Positions 7,349-16,588 of a stretch of 64,000 bases of DNA are shown piece by piece. The notes beneath the pieces are model-generated. The model was given only the letters and a program-made list of their open reading frames with translations. It ran no database searches and was not told the DNA's origin. The stretch's first letter is position 1, and the number at the start of each line of letters is the position of its first letter. The translations under genes and the position numbers were made by a program. Location of the stretch: the NCBI GenBank assembly GCA_043798715.1, contig JAZDOK010000013.1, positions 1 through 64,000 on the forward strand. Reading direction: 5' to 3'. The stretch comes from JAZDOK01 sp043798715 (lineage in GTDB: Bacteria > Vulcanimicrobiota > JAZDOK01).

Positions 7349-7620
7349 TGTGGCACATTAAAGAACATCGCGACATAGCTAAAATCTGCCGTAAGTCGCC
7401 CTTGGAGGTCGTCAAGAAATATGAACTTTGGAAGGAGATCATATTCAGGCATGGACCGGAAAAACTAAGTGAGTTCCTCGGATTCCATGACGAAAAATTA
7501 AAAGGAATACGTAAGGGGCAGCGTTCATCGCGTTTGAGCTTGCAATACAGGGTAATATACGCCGTAGAACGCAATATTGTTACAGTTTTTGTCCTGGAAA
7601 TAACGCCACACGAGTATTAG
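7348..7620 (+). CDS. RelE/HigB-like toxin
   Basis: The 90-residue protein has the size and pattern of RelE/ParE-superfamily toxins. N-terminal helices (P-L-E-V-V-K-K-Y-E-L-W and F-R-H-G-P-E-K-L) are followed by strands with the basic, aromatic signature S-S-R-L-S-L-Q-Y-R-V-I-Y-A-V and a closing V-F-V-L-E-I-T-P-H-E-Y. RelE-type members cleave mRNA at the ribosome. The basic residues and the penultimate His-Glu-Tyr fit this, but the target is not proven. The gene precedes its antitoxin, the order seen in higBA modules, with 8 nt between them. No Shine-Dalgarno is seen, in line with a leaderless start. Confidence 0.8.
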   Translation: MWHIKEHRDIAKICRKSPLEVVKKYELWKEIIFRHGPEKLSEFLGFHDEKLKGIRKGQRSSRLSLQYRVIYAVERNIVTVFVLEITPHEY

Positions 7621-7628
7621 GAGGATTT

Positions 7629-7901
7629 ATGGATATCAAAGGTAAATTCACCTCGGCAAAAACGCACGTCGTGCTCTCAACGGGTGAAGTCATCAGAATG
7701 CTCCGTGAATTGAAAGGCTGGACTCAGGTTGAACTTGCCGCGCGATCCGGTATCGGCGCAGCCAATATCAGCCTTTTAGAGAATGAAAAAGTCGATATTG
7801 GCAAAAGGCGTGCTGAACAGCTTGCAAAGGCATTTGACGTTCATCCTGCAATAATCATGTTCCCTGAGTACGAGGCTGAAGAGATTAGAAAGGCCGCCTG
7901 A
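7629..7901 (+). CDS. XRE-family HTH antitoxin
   Basis: The product has 90 residues. A classic helix-turn-helix spans about residues 20-75: G-E-V-I-R-M-L-R-E-L-K-G-W-T-Q, L-A-A-R-S-G-I and N-I-S-L-L-E-N. The sequence A-K-A-F-D-V-H-P follows, and there is a short acidic C-terminal tail. Antitoxins of this type bind and neutralise the partner toxin and repress their own promoter. An AGGAG site in the toxin stop region drives its translation. The C-terminal nine codons and the following bases are repeated in a degenerate form ~1.3 kb upstream, evidence of duplication and decay at this locus. Confidence 0.85.
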   Translation: MDIKGKFTSAKTHVVLSTGEVIRMLRELKGWTQVELAARSGIGAANISLLENEKVDIGKRRAEQLAKAFDVHPAIIMFPEYEAEEIRKAA

Positions 7902-7964
7902 CAAATCACTCCAGCGGACGGCACCAAGCGCTGCCGCTCAGTTCAACGTTCTGCGGTTTATTCC

Positions 7965-8090
7965 CCCGTCCCCATCTGTGTAATCTGCGTAATCTGCGGA
8001 TGAGTTCCTTCTGCGTTCTCCGCGTCTCTGCGGTTCATCTTTTTCTCTCTTCTCCGCGGATTTGCGCTTCCTGGAGAGGATTTTTTTGCC
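7965..8090. repeat. Degenerate CTGCG/TCTCCGCG-type intergenic repeat
   Basis: The non-coding stretch between the antitoxin and ppdK repeats variants of 'tctgcgtaatctgcgga' and 'tctccgcgtctctgcgg' in C/T-rich context. I recall similar strings as dispersed intergenic repeats in many environmental genomes, but their nature is unknown. No open frame or hairpin explains it. Confidence 0.4.
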
Positions 8091-8133
8091 TGGCGAAGAA
8101 AAGCAGGTTTCAGCCTAATTATGGAAGGAGCTC

Positions 8134-10839
8134 ATGATAATGCAGAACGTCGCTACAAAACGGATTTATCTCTTCGAGGAGGGCAATGCCTCCATGAAGG
8201 ATCTTCTTGGGGGCAAGGGGGCCAACCTGGCCGAGATGACCAAACTGGGGTTCCCGGTCCCGCCCGGCTTTACCATCACCACGGAAATGTGCAATGATTA
8301 CTCCAGGAACGATGGAAAGTTGCCCGAGGGTCTGATGGAGGAAGTGTCCGCCAAGGTCAAGGTCATCGAGGCGAAGATGGGCAAAAAGTTCGGGGACATA
8401 AAAAATCCCCTCCTTTTCTCCGTCCGCTCCGGGGCCAAGTTCTCTATGCCGGGTATGATGGATACCGTCCTCAACCTGGGTCTTACCGATGAGAGCGTGC
8501 TGGGCCTGGCCGCGCTGACTAAAAACGACCGCTTCGCCTATGATTCCTACCGCCGCTTCATCACGATGTTCGGGGACGTGGTCCTGGAAATCGAGCGGAA
8601 GAAATTCGACCAGCTCCTGGACGAAAAGAAAAAGAAACTGGGAGTGACGGACGACCAGGGCGTTCCCTTTGAGTCCCTGAAGGAGCTCGTCGGGGAACTC
8701 AAGGAACTGGTCCGTAAGGAAACCGGGAATCCTTTCCCCCAGGATGTTTTCGAGCAGCTCCGCCTCTCAATTGAGGCGGTCTTCCGCTCCTGGAACAACC
8801 CCAGGGCCTTCGTGTACCGCAACAAGGAAAAAATTGCCCATGATCTGGGGACGGCGGTAAATATTCAGTCCATGGTCTTCGGGAACATGGGAGACGACAG
8901 CGGTACCGGCGTGGCCTTCACCCGCAACGCCAGCACCGGGGAGAAGGTTCTCACGGGGGATTTCCTCTTTAACGCTCAGGGCGAGGACGTGGTCGCCGGA
9001 ATTCGCACGCCTCTTCCCATCAGCGCTATGAACGACTCGAAGCCTCAGCTATACAAGGAACTCTCGGAAATTGCCAACAAACTCGAAAAGCATTACCGCG
9101 ATCTCCAGGACATGGAATTCACCATAGAGCAGGGCAAGCTCTTCATGCTCCAGACCCGCTCCGCCAAGAGAACGGCCCCGGCCGCCATAAAAATCGCGGT
9201 GGACATGGCTGGCGAGGGTCTGATTACAAAGGAAGAGGCCCTGATGCGGGTCACCCCGGAGCACATCAACTGGATGTTGCACCCGTATTTTCTGCCGGCC
9301 GACAAGGAGAAGGCCGTCAAGGAGGGCAAGCTTCTGGCCAAAGGCACTCCCGCCTCGCCGGGTGCGGCCTCCGGCCTGGTCTTCTTTGAGGCCGAAGACG
9401 CCATCAAGGCCAATGCCGCGGGAAAACACGTGGTCCTGGTTCGCCCGGAGACTACCCCGGACGATGCCCAGGGGATGCTGGTCTCCCGGGGCATTCTCAC
9501 CAGCACCGGCGGGCCGACCTCCCATGCCGCCCTGGTCGCCAGGGGCTGGGGGATTCCCTGCGTGGTGGGTTGCGAGGCCGTCCAGGTTAACCTGGAGAAG
9601 AAAATCTTTACAGTCGCCGGAAAGACCTTCAAAGAGGGTGATTACATCTCCATAGACGGCGGGACCGGCGAGGTCATGGCCGGGGAAATTCCGATGGTCA
9701 AGCCGACGGAACTAAGCCCCGAATGCCGGGAAATCCTCTCCTGGGCGGACGAGATGAAGAAATTGGGCGTTTATGCCAACGCGGACAACCCGAGGGATGC
9801 CCAGCGGGCCAGGAATTTCGGCGCCACCGGCATCGGTCTGTGCCGCACCGAGCATATGTTCATGGAGGCCGACCGCCTTCCAATTGTCCAGGAGATGATC
9901 ATGGCCGGAACCGTGGAGGCCCGGAAGGTCGCCCTGGCCAAGCTTCTCCCGGTTCAGAGGAAGGATTTTTACGGCATCCTCAAGGCCATGGAAGGCTATC
10001 CGGTCATCATCCGCCTTCTCGACCCGCCGCTCCACGAGTTTCTCCCCAGCCTGGAGGAACTGCTGGTGGAGGTTACCACGCTCCGCCTGACCGGGAAAGA
10101 TCCAGCCGCCTTAAAAGAGAAAGACAAGATCCTGGCCAAGGTTCGAACTCTTCACGAATTTAACCCGATGCTGGGCCTTCGGGTCTGCCGACTCGGCATT
10201 GTCTATCCTGAAATTTACGAGATGCAGGTTCGGGCCATCTTTGAGGCCGCCTGCCAGCTGACAAAAGAAGGGGTTAATATCCTTCCGGAGGTCATGATTC
10301 CAGGGGTGGGTCACATCAACGAGATGCATTTCACCAGGGAGATGGCCGTCAGAATTGCCGAGGAAGTCATAAAGGAAACCGGTGTGAAGGTGCACTACAA
10401 GGTCGGCACCATGGTGGAACTCCCCAGAGCCTGCGTCATCGCCGGGGAACTGGCCAAGGTGGCCGAATTCTTCTCGTTCGGAACCAACGACCTTTCCCAG
10501 ACTACCTTCGGGTATTCCAGGGACGACGCCTCCAAGTCGTTCATACCAACCTATATCCAGAAGGGGATTCTAGCTGTAGATCCTTTCGCCGAACTTGACC
10601 GGGAGGGTGTCGGCGGTCTCATGAAGATGGCCGTGAAAGATGGAAGAGCGGCCAATTCCAAGCTTGAAGTGGGCATCTGCGGGGAGCACGGCGGAGATCC
10701 CAGCTCCATCGAGTTCTGCCACATCCTGGGACTCAATTATGTGAGCTGCTCGCCCTACCGGGTCCCGGTGGCCCGGCTGGCGGCTGCTCAAGCCAGGATC
10801 CGCGAGAAGGGCCAGGGGAAGGGTATTGACATCAGGTAG
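8134..10839 (+). CDS. ppdK: Pyruvate, phosphate dikinase
   Basis: The full-length 901-residue enzyme interconverts pyruvate + ATP + Pi and phosphoenolpyruvate + AMP + PPi in the cytoplasm. The N-terminal ATP-grasp domain begins with L-L-G-G-K-G-A-N-L-A-E-M and has S-V-R-S-G-A. The central phosphohistidine domain carries the catalytic His in G-G-P-T-S-H-A-A-L-V-A-R-G. The C-terminal PEP/pyruvate barrel has G-L-C-R-T-E-H-M-F, F-G-T-N-D-L-S-Q-T and the Cys-containing G-I-C-G-E-H-G-G. A GGAAGGAG site precedes ATG 8134. Its presence suggests PPi-linked glycolysis or gluconeogenesis, common in anaerobes. The end overlaps the start of dgt. Confidence 0.97.
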   Translation: MIMQNVATKRIYLFEEGNASMKDLLGGKGANLAEMTKLGFPVPPGFTITTEMCNDYSRNDGKLPEGLMEEVSAKVKVIEAKMGKKFGDIKNPLLFSVRSGAKFSMPGMMDTVLNLGLTDESVLGLAALTKNDRFAYDSYRRFITMFGDVVLEIERKKFDQLLDEKKKKLGVTDDQGVPFESLKELVGELKELVRKETGNPFPQDVFEQLRLSIEAVFRSWNNPRAFVYRNKEKIAHDLGTAVNIQSMVFGNMGDDSGTGVAFTRNASTGEKVLTGDFLFNAQGEDVVAGIRTPLPISAMNDSKPQLYKELSEIANKLEKHYRDLQDMEFTIEQGKLFMLQTRSAKRTAPAAIKIAVDMAGEGLITKEEALMRVTPEHINWMLHPYFLPADKEKAVKEGKLLAKGTPASPGAASGLVFFEAEDAIKANAAGKHVVLVRPETTPDDAQGMLVSRGILTSTGGPTSHAALVARGWGIPCVVGCEAVQVNLEKKIFTVAGKTFKEGDYISIDGGTGEVMAGEIPMVKPTELSPECREILSWADEMKKLGVYANADNPRDAQRARNFGATGIGLCRTEHMFMEADRLPIVQEMIMAGTVEARKVALAKLLPVQRKDFYGILKAMEGYPVIIRLLDPPLHEFLPSLEELLVEVTTLRLTGKDPAALKEKDKILAKVRTLHEFNPMLGLRVCRLGIVYPEIYEMQVRAIFEAACQLTKEGVNILPEVMIPGVGHINEMHFTREMAVRIAEEVIKETGVKVHYKVGTMVELPRACVIAGELAKVAEFFSFGTNDLSQTTFGYSRDDASKSFIPTYIQKGILAVDPFAELDREGVGGLMKMAVKDGRAANSKLEVGICGEHGGDPSSIEFCHILGLNYVSCSPYRVPVARLAAAQARIREKGQGKGIDIR

Positions 10840-11917
10840 CGGGGAACGGCATCCGTCCATAAGAAAGCGGAGGGAGGATCTGGAAGCACAGATCCTCTCC
10901 TCCTTTGCCACGCTTAGTCGAAATTCCAGGGGGCGGGCCCGGAAGGAGCGTCTATGCCCCGTCAGGACGGAGTTTCAGCGGGACAAGGATCGCATCATCT
11001 ATTCCAAGGCCTTCCGCCGCCTCAAGCACAAGACCCAGGTTTTCATTTCTCCCGAGGGCGACCATTACCGCACCCGTCTGACCCACACCCTGGAGGTCTC
11101 CCAGATCGCCCGGACCATCGCCAGGGGACTTCTCCTCAACGAGGATCTGGCCGAGGCCATCTCCCTGGGCCACGATCTCGGGCATTCGCCGTTCGGTCAT
11201 GCCGGGGAGTCGGCCCTTGACGCCGTTTATCATGAATATGCGCCGGGTGCGCATTTTAAGCACAACGAGCAGAGCCTCCGGGTCGTTGATCTCCTGGAGA
11301 AAAAGGGCGGCCTGAACCTGACCTGGGAGGTGCGGGACGGGATTCTCCTCCATGCCAAGGGAAGCTCCGACCTCTTCTGCGAGGCTAAGGATCGGGCGGA
11401 ACCGGCGACAATGGAGGGCGAGGTTGTCCGCCTGGCCGACCGCCTCGCCTATATCAATCACGACATAGACGACGCAATCAGGGCCGGGCTTCTGAAGGAG
11501 AAGGATCTGCCCCGCGAGTGCACGGACGTTCTGGGTAATTCGCACTCCAAAAGGATTCACACCATGGTCATGGATGCCATTGAAACATCGTGGGATCGGC
11601 CCGCGATCTCGCTTTGCACTCCGGTGCGTGAGGCCATCGATCTCCTCAAGAATTTCATGTTTCAGCGGGTTTACGTCGGTTCGCGCGCCAAGGATGAGGA
11701 CGACCGCGCCCGGGAGCTCATCCGGCGCCTCTTTCGCTTTTTCATGGAGAATCCCGGGAGGATCCCTCCGCATTTCGCCGAGGCCGGATCTTCTCTGCAA
11801 AAGGAAGAGGGAAGGGCGCGGGCGGTGTGCGACTACATCGCCGGGATGACTGATCGCTACGCCATCTCGCTTTTCAAGGAACTCTTCGTCCCCAAGGGCT
11901 GGGTGCTCAACGAATGA
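10826..11917 (+). CDS. dgt: dGTP triphosphohydrolase-like HD protein
   Basis: The product is about 363 residues. It shows the dGTPase N-terminus S-R-N-S-R-G-R, then R-D-K-D-R-I-I-Y-S-K-A-F-R-R-L-K-H-K-T-Q-V. The HD metal site is R-L-T-H-T-L-E-V plus L-G-H-D-L-G-H-S-P-F-G-H-A-G-E. Later come A-Y-I-N-H-D-I-D-D-A and a C-terminal helical region. Such enzymes hydrolyse dNTPs to deoxynucleoside and triphosphate. The start is uncertain: TTG 10826 has a purine-rich AGGGGAAGG just upstream and overlaps ppdK by 14 nt, and no ATG lies before the conserved region. It overlaps dnaG by an ATGA junction, the common dgt-dnaG-rpoD arrangement. Confidence 0.9.
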   Translation: MTSGSGERHPSIRKRREDLEAQILSSFATLSRNSRGRARKERLCPVRTEFQRDKDRIIYSKAFRRLKHKTQVFISPEGDHYRTRLTHTLEVSQIARTIARGLLLNEDLAEAISLGHDLGHSPFGHAGESALDAVYHEYAPGAHFKHNEQSLRVVDLLEKKGGLNLTWEVRDGILLHAKGSSDLFCEAKDRAEPATMEGEVVRLADRLAYINHDIDDAIRAGLLKEKDLPRECTDVLGNSHSKRIHTMVMDAIETSWDRPAISLCTPVREAIDLLKNFMFQRVYVGSRAKDEDDRARELIRRLFRFFMENPGRIPPHFAEAGSSLQKEEGRARAVCDYIAGMTDRYAISLFKELFVPKGWVLNE

Positions 11918-13725
11918 GGGGCCGTCTTTCAAACGAGCAGATAGAGGAGATTATTTCCCGGAATGATCTGGTGGAAGTCATCGGCGGCTACATCTCTCTT
12001 AAACCCTCCGGAAAAAATTTCAAGGGCCTGTGCCCCTTTCATCAGGAGAAGACGCCTTCTTTCATGGTCAACCGGGAGAGGGGGCTGTGGCATTGCTTCG
12101 GCTGCGGTCAGGGAGGCAATCTCCTGACGTTTCTGATGAACGTCGAGAAGATGACCTTTCCGGAGGCCATCCAGCTTCTGGCCCGCAAAGCCGGAATCAG
12201 CCTGGAACTTCGATACGACGATGAGGAGGCCCGGAGGCGGGACCGCCTCTTAAGCCTGCTCAACGAGGCCGGCGACTTTTTCAAGGCAGCTCTTAATTCG
12301 GGCTCTCCCGGCAGGTTCGCCCTGGAATATCTCAGGAAAAGGCAGATTCACCCTGAGACCGCCGCCGTATTTCGCCTCGGCTACGCGCCGGGGATGGGAG
12401 ACTCGCTTATTAAACATCTGCGCGAGCGGGGCTACGCAATTGAAGAGATTGTCATGTCCGGCCTTGCTTTCCCTCAAAAAGAGGAGAAAAAGCCGTGGGA
12501 TTATTTCCGGCACCGGCTGATGTTTCCCATCATGGACCTCCAGGGGCGGATCATCGCTTTCGGCGGACGGGCGTTTGACGAGGGGGGGCCCAAGTACCTC
12601 AATACGCCGGAGTCGCCGCTGTTCAGCAAGGGGAAAACGCTGTACGGCCTCCACTTGGCCAAGTCGGCCATCAGCGGGGAGGATCAGGCCCTGGTCGTTG
12701 AAGGGTACCTGGATGTCGTATCAATCCATCAGGCCGGGTTTGTAAATGTCGTCGCCTCGATGGGTACGGCCCTGACGGCCCAGCAGGTGCAGCTTCTGCG
12801 CAGATTTTCCAGGAATGCGATCCTCGCCTACGATGCCGATTCTGCGGGCTTTACGGCCACTCTGCGGGGGATCGAAATATTTGAGCAGGCGGCCCTTTCG
12901 GTAAAAGTTCTCCAACTTCCAAGGGGAGAGGATCCCGATTCCGTCATAAGGGAAAAAGGGGCCTCCGCTTTCGGGGAGCTGATCAAAAAAGCCCGGGGAG
13001 TGATCGACTATAAAATCCGCACCACCGCCGGAAAATATGACCTGAAAAGTCCAGAAGGAAAAGCGGATTTCATTAGAGAAATACTTCCGACCCTTGCACA
13101 GATTGAGGATCATGCCAGGCGGGATCTCTATCTTCGGAAGATTTCCCAGGATCTGGGCGTGAGCGAGGAGGTCATCCGTGGCGGGCTGCGCCCCGTATCC
13201 GGCGGGGGGAGGGCGTTGTCGAGGGAGGTCGTTCTGAGGTCTCTTAAGTCATCGTCCCCGGAGGAACGATTGCTCAGGATAATGCTTGCATCTCCTGAGG
13301 TTCTTCAGACAGTCAGGGACGGCCTGTTGAACCTGGACGAGATTGAAGATGAATCCTGGAGGAAAGCCTACGAAGTTGTTTTTCGCGCGAGGCCTCTCAG
13401 AAACGAGGATTGGGGAGATACGTCCTACAGCAGGGAGAAATCCGATGAGAACTCTCCGGTGCGTTTCAGTGATCTGATGCCCCTCATCGAAGATGAGGCT
13501 CTTGCGAGCAGGCTTTCGGCTCTGGTCATGGATGAGGAGTTGCGGTTTTCGGGAGAAGAGGTAGGCAAACTGGTTCAGAAGATTCGGGAGTCCAGGATGT
13601 TGAAGAGGTTAAGTGAACTCGAAAAAGAGGTCACCCCGCTGATTGCCCAAGGGAGTCTCTCAAGGGAGGATCCGCGGTTTCAGGAGTACCTTAAGTTGAC
13701 TCAGTATTTCAAGGGGATGAGATGA
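11914..13725 (+). CDS. dnaG: DNA primase
   Basis: This 603-residue primase makes RNA primers at the replication fork. The N-terminal zinc-binding domain reads C-P-F-H-Q-E-K-T-P-S-F ... W-H-C-F-G-C-G-Q-G-G-N (residues ~40-70). The TOPRIM catalytic core includes G-R-I-I-A-F-G-G-R, Y-L-N-T-P-E, V-V-E-G-Y-L-D and the D-x-D pair in A-Y-D-A-D-S-A-G. The C-terminal helicase-interaction domain (about residues 440-600) is divergent, as usual. The gene overlaps dgt and rpoD by ATGA junctions on both sides, so the three are co-translated. Confidence 0.97.
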   Translation: MRGRLSNEQIEEIISRNDLVEVIGGYISLKPSGKNFKGLCPFHQEKTPSFMVNRERGLWHCFGCGQGGNLLTFLMNVEKMTFPEAIQLLARKAGISLELRYDDEEARRRDRLLSLLNEAGDFFKAALNSGSPGRFALEYLRKRQIHPETAAVFRLGYAPGMGDSLIKHLRERGYAIEEIVMSGLAFPQKEEKKPWDYFRHRLMFPIMDLQGRIIAFGGRAFDEGGPKYLNTPESPLFSKGKTLYGLHLAKSAISGEDQALVVEGYLDVVSIHQAGFVNVVASMGTALTAQQVQLLRRFSRNAILAYDADSAGFTATLRGIEIFEQAALSVKVLQLPRGEDPDSVIREKGASAFGELIKKARGVIDYKIRTTAGKYDLKSPEGKADFIREILPTLAQIEDHARRDLYLRKISQDLGVSEEVIRGGLRPVSGGGRALSREVVLRSLKSSSPEERLLRIMLASPEVLQTVRDGLLNLDEIEDESWRKAYEVVFRARPLRNEDWGDTSYSREKSDENSPVRFSDLMPLIEDEALASRLSALVMDEELRFSGEEVGKLVQKIRESRMLKRLSELEKEVTPLIAQGSLSREDPRFQEYLKLTQYFKGMR

Positions 13726-14921
13726 AAAAAGACCTTCAGCGCGAAGAAAGCGAAGACATCTCTCAGGAGTTGAAAAAACTTCTTGAGCTCGGCAAGAAGA
13801 AGGGTTTTCTGACTTTTGAGGAGATTAACGAAGCATTCTTCCAGAAAGAAGTCAGCCCGGACCAGTTCGATGAGCTCCTCGAAAAGTTCGTAAGCGAAGG
13901 CATCGAGATTGTCGAGGAGTCGAGGGAAGAGGAGAAAGAGGCGGAGATTACTGCTGGAGAAGAGGCTATACCGGCAGGCGTTGCTCTGGATGATCCCGTC
14001 AGAATGTACCTCAAGGAAATCGGCAAAGTGGACCTCCTCTCTTCCGATGAGGAGAAGAGCCTGGCGGAGCGGATTGAAGGAGGCGATGAACGGGCGAAAA
14101 GACTCCTCATTGAAGCCAATCTGCGCCTGGTGGTCAGCATCGCCAAGAAATACGTCAGCCGCGGGATGCTCTTCCTCGATCTCATCCAGGAAGGGAACAT
14201 GGGCCTCATCCGGGCCGTTGAAAAATTCAACTATCGCAAGGGCTACAAATTCAGCACCTACGCCACTTGGTGGATCCGCCAGGCCAACACCCGCGCTCTG
14301 GCTGACCAGGCCCGTACCATTCGGATTCCGGTGCACATGGTGGAGACCATCAACCGCCTCATAAAGGTTTCGCGTCACCTGCTGCAGGATCTGGGGCGGG
14401 AGCCCTCCGTTGAAGAGATCACCCAGGAAATGTACCCCATTGACGTCGAGGAGATTCGGGACAACCTCTCCCGCCTGCTCGCGGAAAATCTCTCTCTTGA
14501 TGACAACCGGGTGCGGGAGGAGATCTACCGGAGAGAACGATTCGCCCACGAGCGGGTGCGTGAGATTATCAAAATAGCCCAGGAGCCGATTTCGCTGGAA
14601 ACCCCCATCGGCGAAGAAGAAGATTCTCATCTGGGCGATTTCATCCCGGATGAGGATGCCGTTGCCCCGGCAGACGCAGCTTCTTCTGTTCTTCTCAGCG
14701 AAAAGATGCAGGATGTCCTTCAGAATCTGACTCCCAGGGAGAAGAAGGTTCTTCAGCTTCGTTTCGGCCTCGAGGACGGGCGCTCCCGGACCCTGGAAGA
14801 AGTGGGGCAGGAGTTCGGAGTGACGCGGGAGAGAATCCGCCAAATAGAGGCCCAGGCCTTAAGAAAACTCCGGCATCCGACCCGCTCCAAATGGCTCAAG
14901 GATTACTGGATGGGCCAGTAG
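13722..14921 (+). CDS. rpoD: Primary RNA polymerase sigma factor (RpoD/SigA)
   Basis: The 399-residue protein has a short region 1.1 (residues 1-60), region 1.2 (D-P-V-R-M-Y-L-K-E-I-G) and region 2. Region 2 has the sequence N-L-R-L-V-V-S-I-A-K-K-Y, D-L-I-Q-E-G-N-M-G-L and the -10-melting helix Y-A-T-W-W-I-R-Q-A. Region 3 and region 4 follow, the latter with G-V-T-R-E-R-I-R-Q-I-E. It lacks the large insertion between regions 1.2 and 2 found in Proteobacteria, so it looks like the compact SigA form. This supports the -35/-10 promoter calls made elsewhere in the window. It is the third gene of the dgt-dnaG-rpoD operon. Confidence 0.97.
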   Translation: MKKDLQREESEDISQELKKLLELGKKKGFLTFEEINEAFFQKEVSPDQFDELLEKFVSEGIEIVEESREEEKEAEITAGEEAIPAGVALDDPVRMYLKEIGKVDLLSSDEEKSLAERIEGGDERAKRLLIEANLRLVVSIAKKYVSRGMLFLDLIQEGNMGLIRAVEKFNYRKGYKFSTYATWWIRQANTRALADQARTIRIPVHMVETINRLIKVSRHLLQDLGREPSVEEITQEMYPIDVEEIRDNLSRLLAENLSLDDNRVREEIYRRERFAHERVREIIKIAQEPISLETPIGEEEDSHLGDFIPDEDAVAPADAASSVLLSEKMQDVLQNLTPREKKVLQLRFGLEDGRSRTLEEVGQEFGVTRERIRQIEAQALRKLRHPTRSKWLKDYWMGQ

Positions 14922-15676
14922 TGTTTCCCTTGGCTCATCTGCATGTTGCCCGGGAGGTCCTGTCGTACCTGGATGAAGAGATCGCCCTTGGGAGCATTTT
15001 CCCGGATACGGTCATCGCGATGCCGATTGATTGGGACGCCACTCACCGGGGTTTTGCCGGCTTTTTTCAAAGCTTGAAAGAAGATGAACGTTCCTTGAAT
15101 ACCGGATTCCTGGCGGGTTTTATGATGCATGGCGTGGAACCCAGGGGTCTGGATTATTTTGGGGATAAAAAATACGGAGGGAAGGGTTCCGGGTATTCCT
15201 TTCAGAAGTCGGCCCCACTGGTTTCGGCCGTCTCAGCCTGCCTGGGAGTGGACGAAGAGATGGCCCGCTGGAAGGCCCACAACTTTATCGAGATGGGAGT
15301 GGAGCTGCATCTTTCCCGAATCGCCCCTGACCTGGGGGGGGCGCTTGGATCGGGACTTAAGAACAAAAAGTACATCCGCCTGGTCAGCTCTCTTCTTTCC
15401 AGGTTTTACGGGATAGAGGCGGAAGAGATAGAGGGGGCCTTTGGGAAATTTTGCGATTTTGTCGAGCCTTGCCGTGTAGATTCGGAATCACTTGCCGGAA
15501 AATACCTTCTTCAGCTCCGGCACAAGCACGGGCTCCAGGGCCTCGACAGGCGGAGAATCGCCGCCCTGATAAGCGAGGGCGAAGCCTTGATTAAGGACGA
15601 CTTGTCTTCTTTTTTTAATGAAATCATCCCTGATATTGGAAAAGAAGTCCATCTTTGGCTGGGAAAATATCTCTAG
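14921..15676 (+). CDS. Possible zinc-dependent phospholipase C-like protein
   Basis: The product has about 251 residues. Histidines and aspartates are spaced as in zinc-dependent PLC-type helical proteins: an N-terminal A-H-L-H-V-A, then G-S-I-F-P-D-T-V, A-G-F-M-M-H-G-V-E and H-N-F-I-E-M-G-V-E-L-H. I did not find a decisive family match, so the function is open. I favour the GTG at 14921, whose first base overlaps the rpoD stop (TAGTG) and puts the first His pair close to the N-terminus. An ATG 30 bases upstream, inside rpoD, is the alternative. It is probably transcribed with rpoD. Confidence 0.6.
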   Translation: MFPLAHLHVAREVLSYLDEEIALGSIFPDTVIAMPIDWDATHRGFAGFFQSLKEDERSLNTGFLAGFMMHGVEPRGLDYFGDKKYGGKGSGYSFQKSAPLVSAVSACLGVDEEMARWKAHNFIEMGVELHLSRIAPDLGGALGSGLKNKKYIRLVSSLLSRFYGIEAEEIEGAFGKFCDFVEPCRVDSESLAGKYLLQLRHKHGLQGLDRRRIAALISEGEALIKDDLSSFFNEIIPDIGKEVHLWLGKYL

Positions 15677-15707
15677 TCGCCTGCCTTTTTGTGAAAGGAG
15701 CCTTGCC

Positions 15708-16574
15708 ATGAACTTGCAAAGAAATGCCGGAATATCGGCGTTGAGATTCACTCTTGTTTTTCTTCTGCTGCTCTGGGTTTCGCTGGGAGCTTTTGCGGCT
15801 CCCGTGAATCAGCCCGCGCCCGCGCCTTCCATCTCGCCGGCAACGACGGAAGCGCCTTCTCCAGCGCCGTCGTCAACGGAGGCCCCGTCTGCGACAGAGG
15901 CATCGCCGGCGACGGAGGCACCGTCGGCGACTGAGGAGCCATCCCCCGCTCCATCGGCGGAACCGGCCACCGGGCAGCCGCAGGACCAGCTTTCCGAGGC
16001 GGTCTCAGCCATGGCCAAGATCCAGGTTCTCCTGGAGTACTTTTACATGGAAATGGGCGAGTATCCATCCGCGCTTGCGGAAATGGAGGAGATGTTCAAC
16101 TCCAGAATTCCTGAGAACTATGAGAAGATCACCATCCCGCTCGATCCGGCCACTAAGAAAGTCTTCCGATACGAAGCCAGGAATAAGGGCGGAGGATATA
16201 TCCTGAGCCTTCCCGATGCGTCCAGGTACGGAATCGGGCAGCTTAAGCTATCCAATATCTCCTGGGGCTGGATGAAGCGGATGGCCGGGGAAGAGAGAAA
16301 GGACTCTCTCCTGGCAAACTGTAAAAGCACCCTGAACGGTCTTGCGACCACGATCGAGGTCTGCGCCTACGATCGCAGGGGGAAGTATCCAGTCTCTCTT
16401 TCCCTTCTCATTCCGCTTTACATGAATTCCATTCCACGCTGCCCCCTCTGTCACAAGGAGTATGTCTATCGCTTTAAGGGTAATAAGTACGAGATTTTCT
16501 GCCCGGCACCGGAGCTTCACGGTCTGAAATCCCTCAAGTATATTTCCAACGAGGGACTTAAGTACGAGAAGTAA
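15708..16574 (+). CDS. Secreted protein with Pro/Ala/Thr linker and tandem pseudopilin-like tail domains
   Basis: The 288-residue protein starts at ATG 15708 (AAAGGAG upstream). A signal peptide occupies residues ~1-29 (A-F-A cleavage). A low-complexity linker of T-E-A-P-S / P-A-P-S repeats covers residues ~30-90. The rest has two related modules. The first has E-Y-P-S-A-L-A-E-M-E, I-P-L-D-P and a Y-I-L-S-L-P strand. The second has K-Y-P-V-S-L-S-L-L-I-P, I-P-R-C-P-L-C and Y-E-I-F-C-P. That pattern resembles the C-terminal globular part of type II secretion pseudopilins, but the pilin N-terminal helix is absent. The function is unknown; a surface or periplasmic location is inferred. Confidence 0.65.
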   Translation: MNLQRNAGISALRFTLVFLLLLWVSLGAFAAPVNQPAPAPSISPATTEAPSPAPSSTEAPSATEASPATEAPSATEEPSPAPSAEPATGQPQDQLSEAVSAMAKIQVLLEYFYMEMGEYPSALAEMEEMFNSRIPENYEKITIPLDPATKKVFRYEARNKGGGYILSLPDASRYGIGQLKLSNISWGWMKRMAGEERKDSLLANCKSTLNGLATTIEVCAYDRRGKYPVSLSLLIPLYMNSIPRCPLCHKEYVYRFKGNKYEIFCPAPELHGLKSLKYISNEGLKYEK

Positions 16575-16588
16575 GGAGAACTCTGGCC

